Assembly (NCBI RefSeq): GCF_020217425.1
Contig: NZ_CP084091.1
Span: forward strand, 310,001 to 374,000
Reading direction: 5' to 3'
Source: Halomicrobium urmianum
GTDB taxonomy: Archaea > Halobacteriota > Halobacteria > Halobacteriales > Haloarculaceae
DNA: 64,000 bases
Of the stretch, positions 36,047 to 43,834 are shown piece by piece. How positions within the stretch are numbered: the stretch's first letter is position 1; every line of letters begins with the position of its first letter. The notes under the pieces are model-generated. The model worked only from the letters and a program-made list of their open reading frames with translations. It did no database searches and had not been told where the DNA came from. A program made the position numbers and the translations under genes.

Positions 36047-38023
36047 TCAGTAGCGGAGCAGTCGCATCCCGTTGAGGATGACCGCGAGGACGCTGGCCTC
36101 GTGGACCAGCATCCCCGACGCGAGGGTGACGTAGCTGGTGAGCACGCCAGCGAGGAGGATGGTCACGGTCAGCACCGCGAGCCCGACGTTCTCGAGGACG
36201 TTCCAGCGCGTCGCCTTGCTCAGCGTGACCGCGTACGGGATGCGTTCGAGGTCGTCGGCCATCAGCGCCATGTCCGCCGTCTCGATGGCGGTGTCCGTCC
36301 CGGCCGCGCCCATCGCGATGCCGACGTCGGCGGTCGCCAGCGAGGGCGCGTCGTTGATGCCGTCCCCGACCATCGCGACGACGTGGCCGTCGGCCTGGTA
36401 CGCTTCGATGGCGGACTGCTTGTCCTCGGGAAGCAGTTCGGCGCGGTACCCGTCGACGTCCTCAGAACGCGCTGCGTTCTGACGGGCACCGGAAGACTCC
36501 GTCTTCCGAAGGCCCACCTCTTCGGCGACGGCCGCAGCCGTCCGTTCGTTGTCGCCGGTGAGCATCGCCGTCTCGATGCCGGCGTCCTGCAGCGCCGCGA
36601 CGACGCCCGGTGCGGCTTCCCGGAGTTCGTCCCGTATGGCGATCACGCCGATGACGCTGCCGTCCCGCACGACGTGGACGGCCGTCTCACCGCGCTCCTC
36701 GCGGCCGCGGACGTACTCGGCGACGTGATCCGGGATGTCGATGCCGCGGTCGTCGAGCAGCGCCCGGTTACCGACGACGAGCTCGTGGCCGTCTGCGTGG
36801 GCGACGACGCCCTTCCCGGCGACCACCTCGAAGTCGTCCGGATCCGGAACCGACTGGCGTTCGGCGCTCGCGTCGTCGGAATGGGCGACCGCCGCTCCGC
36901 CATCCGGAACGGCGGCCGGTGAGCGATCGCGTGCCGCGCCGACGATGGCGTCCGCGAGGTGGTGCTCGCTCTTCTTTTCGGCGGTCGCCGCGAGGGCGAG
37001 CACCTCGTCGCCGGCGACGCCGAACCCCTCGACGTCGGCGACGGTGGTCTCGCCCCTGGTGAGAGTGCCGGTCTTGTCGAAGGCGACGAGGTCGATCTTG
37101 CCGGCGCGTTCGAGGTGTTCACCGCCCTTCATCAGCACGCCCGACCGGGCGGCGTTCCCGATGGCCGAGACGATGCTGACCGGCGGCCCGATGACGAGCG
37201 CCCCGGGGCAGCCGATGACCAACAGGGTCAGCGACAGGATCGCGTTCTGCGTGACTGCGTACGCGCCGATAGCCAGGACGATCACGCCCGGCGTGTAGTA
37301 CCTTGCGAACCGGTCGATGAGGCTCTCCGTCGGCGACTGGGCCTCCTGGGCCTCCTCGACGCGACGGATGATGCGTTCGAGCGTCGTATCCGAGCCCGCA
37401 CCCGTCGTGCGGATCTCGAGGGCCCCCTCCTGGTTGACCGTGCCGGCGTACACCTCGTCGCCGTCGGCCTTGTGTACCGGGGCGCTCTCACCGGTCACCG
37501 GTGCCTGATTGACGGCGCTCTCGCCGTCGACGACGTCGCCGTCCACCGGGATCTTCTCGCCCGGTTTGACGACGACGATCTCGCTCTCCTCGACTTCGCG
37601 AGCGGGTACTTCCTGCTGTTTTCCGTCGCGGCGGACGGTGGCCGTGTCGGGCGTCATCTCCAGCAGTTCCTGGAGGGCCGTCCGGGTCTTCCGCATGGTT
37701 CGGCCCTCGAGGTAGCTACCGAGGCTGAACAGGAAGACGACGGCGGCGGCCTCCCAGTACTCCCCGATGAGGATGGCACCGACGGCGGCGAGTGTCACAA
37801 GCGTCTTGATGCCGAGCGTCCAGTTGGTAACCTCGTGGTACGCGGTTTTGGCGATGTCGTAGCCGCCGACGACCGCTGCGAGGACGAGGATCGCAGCGCT
37901 CGCCGTGTCGAGGCCAGTGAGATACCCGAGGCTCCAGCCGCCACTGTAGAGCAGGCCACTCGTTGCGGTGACGATGGCCTTCCTGTGTTGCCGGTAATAC
38001 CGTTTTGCTGATTGTGCGGTCAT
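36047..38023 (-). CDS. Heavy-metal P1B-type ATPase with CPG transmembrane motif
   Basis: This 658-residue metal exporter has DKTGTLTRGE (phosphorylated Asp about residue 314), TGE in VTGESAP, GDGINDAPSLA, and six to eight membrane helices. It has no N-terminal metal domain. A separate small HMA protein is encoded just upstream. Two departures from the usual pattern stand out. The metal-site motif is GCPGALV (about residue 271) rather than CPC, and the nucleotide-domain HP motif reads SEHHLA. Both occur in a subset of zinc/cadmium-like ATPases. A 17-residue insert (about 511-527) is encoded by two tandem 19-bp palindromes. Probable substrates are divalent metals rather than Cu+. Confidence 0.88.
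   Translation of the reverse strand: MTAQSAKRYYRQHRKAIVTATSGLLYSGGWSLGYLTGLDTASAAILVLAAVVGGYDIAKTAYHEVTNWTLGIKTLVTLAAVGAILIGEYWEAAAVVFLFSLGSYLEGRTMRKTRTALQELLEMTPDTATVRRDGKQQEVPAREVEESEIVVVKPGEKIPVDGDVVDGESAVNQAPVTGESAPVHKADGDEVYAGTVNQEGALEIRTTGAGSDTTLERIIRRVEEAQEAQSPTESLIDRFARYYTPGVIVLAIGAYAVTQNAILSLTLLVIGCPGALVIGPPVSIVSAIGNAARSGVLMKGGEHLERAGKIDLVAFDKTGTLTRGETTVADVEGFGVAGDEVLALAATAEKKSEHHLADAIVGAARDRSPAAVPDGGAAVAHSDDASAERQSVPDPDDFEVVAGKGVVAHADGHELVVGNRALLDDRGIDIPDHVAEYVRGREERGETAVHVVRDGSVIGVIAIRDELREAAPGVVAALQDAGIETAMLTGDNERTAAAVAEEVGLRKTESSGARQNAARSEDVDGYRAELLPEDKQSAIEAYQADGHVVAMVGDGINDAPSLATADVGIAMGAAGTDTAIETADMALMADDLERIPYAVTLSKATRWNVLENVGLAVLTVTILLAGVLTSYVTLASGMLVHEASVLAVILNGMRLLRY
36463..36508. 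repeat. Two tandem 19-bp palindromes inside the ATPase gene
   Basis: CAGAACGCGCTGCGTTCTG (36463-36481) and CGGAAGACTCCGTCTTCCG (36490-36508) are both perfect 8-3-8 inverted repeats, 8 bp apart. They encode TESSGARQNAARSE, an insert absent from the usual sequence between EEVGL and RAELLPEDK. The insert keeps the frame. Confidence 0.7.
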
Positions 38024-38029
38024 GGAACG

Positions 38030-38245
38030 TCAGGCGGGTTGAGGCGTGTATCCCTGGTTCTCGATCGTCTGTGCGAACGTGTCAGGGTCGGCACGGGCGT
38101 CGTCGTAGCTGATCTCCACGCGGCCGGTCGTGTAGTGTACCTCGACGGCGTCGACGCCCTCGACGTTCGAGAGTGCTCGCTCCACAGTACTCGCACAGGT
38201 CGGACAGTCGAAGTCGAGGACGCGGAACTGAGTCGTTTCGCTCAT
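38030..38245 (-). CDS. Heavy-metal-associated (HMA) domain protein
   Basis: This 71-residue ferredoxin-like metal carrier has the CxxC site DCPTCAST (Cys14, Cys17) and the family's beta-alpha-beta pattern (VERALSNVEGVDAVEVHYTTGRVEI). It ends 6 bp before the CPG-type ATPase and so supplies metal to that pump, replacing its missing N-terminal domain. It probably shares its transcript. Confidence 0.9.
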   Translation of the reverse strand: MSETTQFRVLDFDCPTCASTVERALSNVEGVDAVEVHYTTGRVEISYDDARADPDTFAQTIENQGYTPQPA

Positions 38246-38498
38246 TACGGTTCCACGTAGCGCCCAGACTGCAATAAGTATTTTTTAGATGATATGTTTG
38301 AATAGGTATACGGTCCGTGAGACCGGACAAACAGGTCGTCTAGAGCTTTCGTCGGTTCGATCCGGTGCCAGTCGTATTCCGAGGAATAGTTTCCCGGCTG
38401 GAGTAGCGCCCTGGAAACCTGCTGGCCGGCTTCGAGAGGGCACTATAGCAACCCAGATCGGGGCCGACCTCGGGGAGTGGTCGATTAACTCACGCAGG

Positions 38499-38687
38499 TC
38501 AGTGCAGTCGGAGCGGCTCCGGCAGCGTCGCCCGCAGAAACGAGGGGTCGGGGACTTGATTCGTGACGAACGCGACAAGACAGGGTCCCGTCCCGACGAG
38601 GAGTCCGTACAGGCCTATCGCGTGTATCGGTCAAGCCAGTCTTGGAGCGATAGTTGCCCCGTCGTGTGGTCATGGTCGGACGCCATC
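38499..38687 (-). pseudogene. Small membrane protein gene with a one-base deletion
   Basis: From ATG 38687 the leftward frame reads MASDHDHTTGQLSLQDWLDRYTR and hits a stop. Restoring one base at about 38618 (CGC-GATAGG) continues with AIGLYGLLVGTGPCLVAFVTNQ and FLRATLPEPLRLH to the stop at 38499, giving a 62-residue protein with one membrane helix. It follows the stop of the SHOCT gene by 2 bases, so it was the last gene of that operon. Function unknown. Confidence 0.5.
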
Positions 38688-38689
38688 GT

Positions 38690-39459
38690 CATTCCTCGGA
38701 ACCGTCCCGTCGTCGTTCCACGTCTCGTTCGAGTGCCTCTCGCCGCTGTTCGTATTCGTCGTCGGTCAGCTCGCCGCGAGCGTACGCGAGTCGGAGCTCT
38801 TCGAGCGCCTGATCCGAGTCGCTCTCACTGCCCGCCACAGCCCTGTGAAGTACCTCGGGGACAAGCCCCGAGGCTTCACCGTTTTGTCCATGTCGTCCAG
38901 AAATGGACGGATGGACACAGGCGAATTTAATTCCCCTCGACCTCCTCCGAGTAGGGTCGGCTGGAAGTAACACCCGAACACCTCGCTGGTGTCCGTGAGG
39001 GTTGGTCGCTCCACCACGACCCGACAACTCCCGTCTCACGCCCAATGGACGGTTTTGAGAGGAGTCGCATTTCCAAACCTCCGAACGACCGCTTCACAGT
39101 AAGGTCTTTAATGTCTGTCACGGTCGTTAAACCACAGTACGAGGCATGGTAAATTAAATCCTTTGACGGGCTTCACCCTCGGGGTCAAGCCCCGAGGCAC
39201 TCGCCCTGCTCCGCCTGTAGACGAGGTAGCCGCCAGCGACAATGGCAGCCAGAAACACGAGCTGCATCACGATGCCGACGACGAACATCCACCCCGAGAT
39301 CGTTCCGTCGCTCCACGTTTCACCGCCCCACATACCGCCCATCATCGGCCCGAATCCCATCATCCCGAATCCCATGAAGAACAGCGGGAACACGACGAAC
39401 GCGCCGATGATAACGAGGAGAATCGTGATCAGTCGTGTGTCGTCTGTGTTTTCTGTCAT
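38690..39459 (-). pseudogene. SHOCT-domain membrane protein, split by a 357-bp element
   Basis: Leftward from ATG 39459 the protein reads MTENTDDTRLITILLVIIGA with two membrane helices and Met/Gly-rich loops (GFGMMGFGPMMGGMWGG) up to YLVYRRSRA. An inserted element (38846-39202) ends the frame, and the missing SHOCT tail (SESDSDQALEELRLAYARGE, LTDDEYEQRREALERD) lies on the other side, ending at 38690. Deleting the element plus one copy of the 6-bp repeat joins both parts in frame (RSRA-VAGSESD), giving about 137 residues. As it stands, a truncated protein ending SGLDPEGEARQRI would be made. SHOCT tails often mediate oligomerisation or membrane contacts. Confidence 0.75.
38846..39202 (-). mobile_element. 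Hairpin-ended miniature element inside the SHOCT gene, probably IS200/IS605-derived
   Basis: The 357-bp insert has near-identical hairpins near each end (CCTCGGGG-n5-CCCCGAGG at about 38853-38873 and 39179-39199), set in similar GTGAAGCCTCGG contexts. The 6-bp repeat GCCCTG flanks it (38840-38845 and 39203-39208). It has no inverted terminal repeats or DDE gene. Hairpin ends of this kind are typical of haloarchaeal IS200/IS605 elements. A few frames (for example MDKTVKPRGLSPRYFT) hint at the 3' end of such an element. The transposase is absent, so it depends on others. Confidence 0.6.
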
Positions 39460-39646
39460 ACGTGTTCCCTCCGTGAGTTCGCCCCTAGTGTGGCGTACGT
39501 GGGCACGGTTCAATGCGATTTCGACTCGGAATCTGATGCGATCGAACCACTCGGATTCTGAACCCGAAGTCGAAGTACCGCCTGAAGAGCATCGTCCTAA
39601 CTCCCCCGGACGGCCGCGTGGGGGTCGTCGTGGGCTTCCGACAGCG

Positions 39647-40402
39647 TCAGTTCTCCCGATTCTCCACCAGTCGCTCACGGCGTCGCTGGAACTCCGCTTC
39701 GTCGATTTCGCCTCGTGCGTAACGGCGCTGGAGAGTTTCCATCGCGGAATTGTCAGGCTGAGATGAGTTATCATCTCGATCGAGTACCCAGTAGAGGAGT
39801 CCGCCGACCAGGCCGAGCATTCCGAGTGCACCGCCGACGAACGGCAGCCCACCGAACCATCCACCGCTCCGGCCGTTCATCGTTCCAGAACCGGACCCCA
39901 TCCCTGGACCCATCATTCCGCCATCGGAGCTCCCGTCACTTCCGGTGCTGGACTCGTACGCTATCGAGCCCCGTTCGACGATCGCGTCGCTCTCGGGCAC
40001 GTTGCCGTCCGGAATCGGACTGTCTTCGGCCGGGCCGCCGGGACTGCCGACGACGATGCGGCCGACCATCCCGACCGACTTGTGCGGAATGCAGTAGTAG
40101 TCGTACGTGCCCGGTTCCTCGAACGTGTACTCGAACTCTCCCGACGAGATGGTTCCACTATCGAATGCGCTGGCGTCGGATGGAACCCGGTTCTCGTAGG
40201 CCGTTGCCGAGTGCGCGCCGGCCGTTATCTCGAAGCGGACGGTCGTGCCGGGTTCGACATAGAGCCCGATCGGGTCGAAGTAGTTGTTGCCCATCTTCAC
40301 GACGGTCGTCTCCTGTGCGCTCGCTTGCTGAGAGAGGCCTGTGCTGGCGACTGCGCCGACACCGAGCGCTCCCAGAAACTGACGTCGACTGTAGTTCGTC
40401 AT
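39647..40402 (-). CDS. Blue copper (halocyanin-like) protein fused to a membrane SHOCT tail
   Basis: This 251-residue exported protein has a twin-arginine signal (YSRRQFLGALGVGAVASTGL) and a plastocyanin fold whose copper ligands are His64 (AGAHSATAY), Cys104, His107 and Met112 (YYCIPHKSVGM). A Ser/Gly/Met-rich linker follows, one membrane helix (ALGMLGLVGGLLYWVL), and a cytoplasmic SHOCT tail (LQRRYARGEIDEAEFQRRRERL). It would carry electrons or bind copper at the outer face while its tail faces the cytoplasm. The SHOCT tail links it to the three neighbouring SHOCT proteins. Confidence 0.9.
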   Translation of the reverse strand: MTNYSRRQFLGALGVGAVASTGLSQQASAQETTVVKMGNNYFDPIGLYVEPGTTVRFEITAGAHSATAYENRVPSDASAFDSGTISSGEFEYTFEEPGTYDYYCIPHKSVGMVGRIVVGSPGGPAEDSPIPDGNVPESDAIVERGSIAYESSTGSDGSSDGGMMGPGMGSGSGTMNGRSGGWFGGLPFVGGALGMLGLVGGLLYWVLDRDDNSSQPDNSAMETLQRRYARGEIDEAEFQRRRERLVENREN

Positions 40403-40427
40403 ACGAGTTGAATCGGTCGCTGGTTCG

Positions 40428-40736
40428 TTATCTCCGCACGACGTCGATGAGGCGCTGGGCGAACCCAGACGACTGCTGAGTCGCGTTCTCGATAGCCGAC
40501 TCTAGATCGTCCCGATCGACGATGCCGATGAACTCGGCGGTCTGTTCACCGTTCGCGTAGACGAGCGTCGTCGGCGTCTTCCGGACGCCGTACTCCTCGG
40601 CCGTTTCAAGATCCCTCTGGATGTCGACCTCTCGAAACTCGACGTCGGGGTACTCGTCCTCGATGCCCTCGTTTTTCTCCCGCTGTGTCGCGCATGCTCC
40701 GCACGTCTCCTGAGTGAAGAGGATGACTTCGGTCAC
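40428..40736 (-). CDS. Thioredoxin-like protein
   Basis: This 102-residue thioredoxin fold has active site TCGAC (Cys12, Cys15) and the cis-Pro in RKTPTTLVY. The C-terminal tail extends slightly beyond the fold. It is placed between the blue copper-SHOCT gene and another SHOCT gene. It could reduce disulfides on metal-site cysteines of this cluster, although the neighbouring proteins have few Cys. Confidence 0.88.
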   Translation of the reverse strand: MTEVILFTQETCGACATQREKNEGIEDEYPDVEFREVDIQRDLETAEEYGVRKTPTTLVYANGEQTAEFIGIVDRDDLESAIENATQQSSGFAQRLIDVVRR

Positions 40737-40905
40737 GTATTACGCTACGGTATTGGGGCTTAACCACATTACCATTAAGAATCGTAAGCTGAGAGGACTC
40801 CATCGCTTCGATTCGAAGGCGCGCTCACACGGTGGTGCTCGGGAGGAGCAACGAACGTGATCACACTGGTCCGGGGAACACGCACCTGAGTGCGTACTCG
40901 CTGTG

Positions 40906-41265
40906 TCACTCCGACCGTTCGAGCCTGTCGCGGCGGGCTTCGAACTCTTCGTCAGTGAGGTCGCCGCGGGCGTATGCCGTGCGGAGTTCCTCCATCGCGG
41001 GATCCCGAGACGTCTGCGTTTCGCTCACGCGCCGGAAGACGAGGTAGCCACCGCCGAGGAAGATGAGGAGGAAGACGAGCGGGACGAGCATCCCGACGAA
41101 CGGCCACCACCCACCAGTACCGCCGTACTGTCCCATCATCCCGCCGTACCCCATCATCCCGCCGAATCCCATTCCCATCGTGAGCAACGGGAGCAGGATG
41201 ATCGCTCCGAGTATCAGGAGGACGATGGTCGTGGTGTCGAGCTGGTTCGACGAAGACATCGGCAA
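40906..41265 (-). CDS. SHOCT-domain membrane protein
   Basis: This 119-residue protein has two membrane helices (IVLLILGAIILLPLL and FVGMLVPLVFLLIFLGGGYLVF) separated by a Met/Gly/Tyr-rich loop (GMGFGGMMGYGGMMGQYGG) and a SHOCT tail (LRTAYARGDLTDEEFEARRDRL). The Met-rich loop could bind Cu+. It is one of four SHOCT genes in 3 kb, all transcribed leftward. Length and topology equal the split gene at 38690-39459. Confidence 0.85.
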   Translation of the reverse strand: MPMSSSNQLDTTTIVLLILGAIILLPLLTMGMGFGGMMGYGGMMGQYGGTGGWWPFVGMLVPLVFLLIFLGGGYLVFRRVSETQTSRDPAMEELRTAYARGDLTDEEFEARRDRLERSE

Positions 41266-41420
41266 TCAGGCCTCCGACGTGGATCGCAGTCCATCGGTGA
41301 CTGACGCCTGAATTGTGTACTCCATGGAATATCGTACCCTGCCTACGGGGTTAACGGTTGGGTGCCGCAACGGCGGGCGTCGGAGGGGTGTTGTATCGGC
41401 TGGAACAGCACCTGTTCCGG

Positions 41421-41774
41421 TCATCCGGTCCGTTCGAGCCGATTTCGCCGCCGATCGAATTCGTCGTCCGAGAGCTCACCGCGGGCGTAGCGCTCGCGGA
41501 GAACCGACAGCGACTGCTCGTCGCTCCCGCCGGATCCTCGATCGCGGAGCGCAGAGACGATGTAGAGCGAAACGGCGACGAGGAGCCCCATCCAGAGCAG
41601 TCCCCAGAGCCCCGTCGCTCCGCCGAAGAGGCCCCAGCCGCCGCCCGTCATGCCGCCGCCGTAGCTCCCGCCACCGTGGGCAGCAGCCGTTCCAGTCGCC
41701 GCGACCAGCAACGGGACGGCGAGTATCGCGAGTCGACGAGCGGTGCGTCCGACGTGAGTGGTGAGTTGCGTCAT
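41421..41774 (-). CDS. SHOCT-domain membrane protein with signal-like N-terminus
   Basis: This 117-residue protein has a first hydrophobic segment resembling a signal peptide or anchor (LAILAVPLLVAATGTAAAH), a His/Gly-rich loop, a second helix (LWGLLWMGLLVAVSLYIVSAL) and a SHOCT tail (LRERYARGELSDDEFDRRRNRL). It lies 57 bp upstream of nothing else leftward except the 41265 gene, and 57 bp downstream of the His/Met-rich secreted protein. Function unknown, with a likely metal-stress context. Confidence 0.8.
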   Translation of the reverse strand: MTQLTTHVGRTARRLAILAVPLLVAATGTAAAHGGGSYGGGMTGGGWGLFGGATGLWGLLWMGLLVAVSLYIVSALRDRGSGGSDEQSLSVLRERYARGELSDDEFDRRRNRLERTG

Positions 41775-41831
41775 TGTCTTGCGTTGGGAAACCGCGGTGT
41801 TCAGTCGGAGCGATCGAAACGGTCGGGGCCG

Positions 41832-42146
41832 TCAGCAGTGGCGGCCGTACGTCCCGCCCCTGTGGTCGTCAGCCCCGTCGTGGTATTCCTCGCCAGCCGT
41901 GTCCTGGGCCATCTCGCCGACGGTCACACCCATGTGCGACTCCATCCACTCGACGCTACCAGAGCCCAGGTGTTCGGTCATCTGTGCCTCCATCCATGTG
42001 GCCCATTCGTCCGCGGAGGTATCGTCTGTGGGCGCGTCGTCAGCAGTCGTGTCGTCGCCGTGTGCGCTGGCCACGGGGGCGGCGAACGCGAGCCCGACGA
42101 TCGCGAGCGCCACGAGCAGCCAGCGGCCGAGTTCGAAGCGGGTCAT
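41832..42146 (-). CDS. Small exported His/Met/Asp-rich protein
   Basis: This 104-residue protein has a Sec-type signal (WLLVALAIVGLAFAAPVASAHG) and a short acidic mature part. Met and His residues are frequent (WMEAQMTEHLG, WMESHMGVTVGEM, ending HDGADDHRGGTYGRHC), a make-up seen in periplasmic copper-binding proteins. The start has GAGGAG about 8 bases upstream, a good ribosome binding site. It heads the SHOCT run and is probably co-transcribed with the gene at 41421. Confidence 0.7.
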   Translation of the reverse strand: MTRFELGRWLLVALAIVGLAFAAPVASAHGDDTTADDAPTDDTSADEWATWMEAQMTEHLGSGSVEWMESHMGVTVGEMAQDTAGEEYHDGADDHRGGTYGRHC

Positions 42147-42621
42147 TGTCTTTCTCCTCGGGTACTCGTAGGACTGCTCGGGAGTTATCGACGTGGGTGT
42201 GAACCCGCGCAGGAGAACGTTCGAGAACGTGTATAAACCGATCTAACCGTTTTTCAGAACAGAGACCGTTCATCCGGCTCGAATTCGCCGGATCGCCACT
42301 CGACCACGCACCCGGGACCGGACCACGACCACGCGAACGATAGTCCGGCCGATCCGACACCGGGCCTTCAACCGAATCACTCGACGTATCTCGCGACTCG
42401 CGCCATCCCCGCATCGAGATGGTAGGAGTTGTGTCCGTGGAACGACCTTCGGTCGGGGTCGTCGTCGCGGAAGCCGACCGCTGGTCAGGAGTCCCTCGTA
42501 CGGCGTCCGAACGTCGCTCATCGACGTCGGTGCCCGGTAGCGGACCGGCACGGCCCGCGAGCGCTCCGAGAGTGGCCGCCCCCGTCAGCGGGAGGGCCTA
42601 CGGACGGGCGGGCTCTGTCCT
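42147..42621. other. Intergenic region with the promoter of the SHOCT run
   Basis: Near 42226-42242 the leftward strand has TTTATACACG, a plausible TATA box. The remaining 350 bp are G+C-rich, and no frame resembles a known protein. Confidence 0.35.
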
Positions 42622-43770
42622 CTAGGCGGCACAGTTGTTCGGCCCCAGTTCGAGTTCCGTCGCCTCGCCCTCGTCGTCGACGGACTCTTTGCCGGTGTTG
42701 ACGGCGATGACCGTCTCGTAGTTCGGGGGCTTCTCCGGGGCGTCCTCGGTCAACCGCTCGACGAACGCGTCGCGGTCGAGCCCGAGGAAGTCGAGTTCCT
42801 CGCGCAGGTTGCCGAGCCGGGCCTCGATGGGGTCGCCGGGCGAGCCGTTCTCGTAGCGCCCGTCGTTCGTGACCGTGAGGTGGCCCGGCAGAATCCGCGT
42901 GTCGTCCGGGAGGTCGAGGATCGTCTCGTGGAGCGAGTCGTACAGCAGTTCCGCTCCGCGCGAGGCGTCGTCCTCGCCGAACTGGAGTTCCGTCCGGCCG
43001 ACGGAGTCGACGAACAGCGTGTCGCCGGTCAACAGGAGTTCGCCGTCGACGAGGTAGCTCATCATCTCCGAGGTGTGCCCCGGCGTGTGGAGGGCCTCGA
43101 TCTCGACGTCACCGACTTCGATAGTGTCCCCGTCTGACACCGGTTCGTACTCGTACTCGACGTCGCGTTCACTGGCCCGCTCGCCGAGGTGATAGGGAAC
43201 CCCGATATCGTCGGCGAGGGCCGGACTCCCGGAGATGTGATCGGCGTGGACGTGCGTGTCGAGGACGCGCGCAATCGAGAGCCCGACGTCCTGGGCGGCG
43301 ACTTTGAACTGGTCGGCCTGTCTGGTCGCGTCGACGACGACGGCCTCCTGCGCCGCTTTCGAGCCGACAACGTAGCCGAGACAGCCCTTCGCTCGGCGCT
43401 GGACCTGCCGAACGACGAGATCGTCGCTGGACGTCTCGATGGGGACGACCTCGTAGACTTTACTCCACTCCTCCATCCCGCCGGTGACGGCCGAGACGTC
43501 CTCGTACCCCTTCTCGTCCAGCTTGATCGCGAACGGCGTCGACGTCAGGCCCTTCCCGCAGATAGCGACCACCGGCTGGCCGTCGACCAGTTCGTCCACC
43601 TCGTTCAGCTGGTCCTCGCTCAACCCCTCGTCAGGGTCGTAGGGAACGTTCTCCGCGTCGCGCACGTGCCAGGCCTCGAAGCTGTCTTCGGGACGCGTGT
43701 CGATGAGCGTGAACTGTTCGTCGGCGTCGATCCTGTCCGCGAGTTGTTCCGCAGTGATGTTCTCGACCAT
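42622..43770 (-). CDS. Persulfide dioxygenase-like metallo-beta-lactamase fused to rhodanese
   Basis: This 382-residue protein has an N-terminal rhodanese domain (TLIDTRPEDSFEAWHV, active Cys in VVAICGKGLTS near residue 87) and a following ETHE1/PDO-type lactamase fold (DTHVHADHISGS, LHTPGHTSEMMSYLV, LLTGDTLFVDSVGRTEL, ILPGHLT). Persulfide dioxygenases oxidise glutathione- or low-molecular-weight persulfide to sulfite with Fe and O2. Rhodanese moves sulfane sulfur, so the fusion links both steps. With the SoxB-like hydrolase and the TauE exporter on the right, it forms a sulfur oxidation and detoxification group. Confidence 0.9.
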   Translation of the reverse strand: MVENITAEQLADRIDADEQFTLIDTRPEDSFEAWHVRDAENVPYDPDEGLSEDQLNEVDELVDGQPVVAICGKGLTSTPFAIKLDEKGYEDVSAVTGGMEEWSKVYEVVPIETSSDDLVVRQVQRRAKGCLGYVVGSKAAQEAVVVDATRQADQFKVAAQDVGLSIARVLDTHVHADHISGSPALADDIGVPYHLGERASERDVEYEYEPVSDGDTIEVGDVEIEALHTPGHTSEMMSYLVDGELLLTGDTLFVDSVGRTELQFGEDDASRGAELLYDSLHETILDLPDDTRILPGHLTVTNDGRYENGSPGDPIEARLGNLREELDFLGLDRDAFVERLTEDAPEKPPNYETVIAVNTGKESVDDEGEATELELGPNNCAA

Positions 43771-43834
43771 CGTATCTCACCTGTGTAGTCTCTGGTTCGC
43801 CGTTCGTCGGATCCGCCGCGAGCGCCGTGGTCGT

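Noticed and set aside
35224-36922. Long rightward frames opposite the FmdE-like and ATPase genes
   Set aside because: Overlap fully with well-supported genes on the other strand and lack any recognisable domain.
38766-39121. Short frames inside the 357-bp element (MVERPTLTDTSEVFGCYF..., MTDIKDLTVKRSFGG...)
   Set aside because: They may be relics of an IS200/IS605 element but are too short and uncertain to be called genes.
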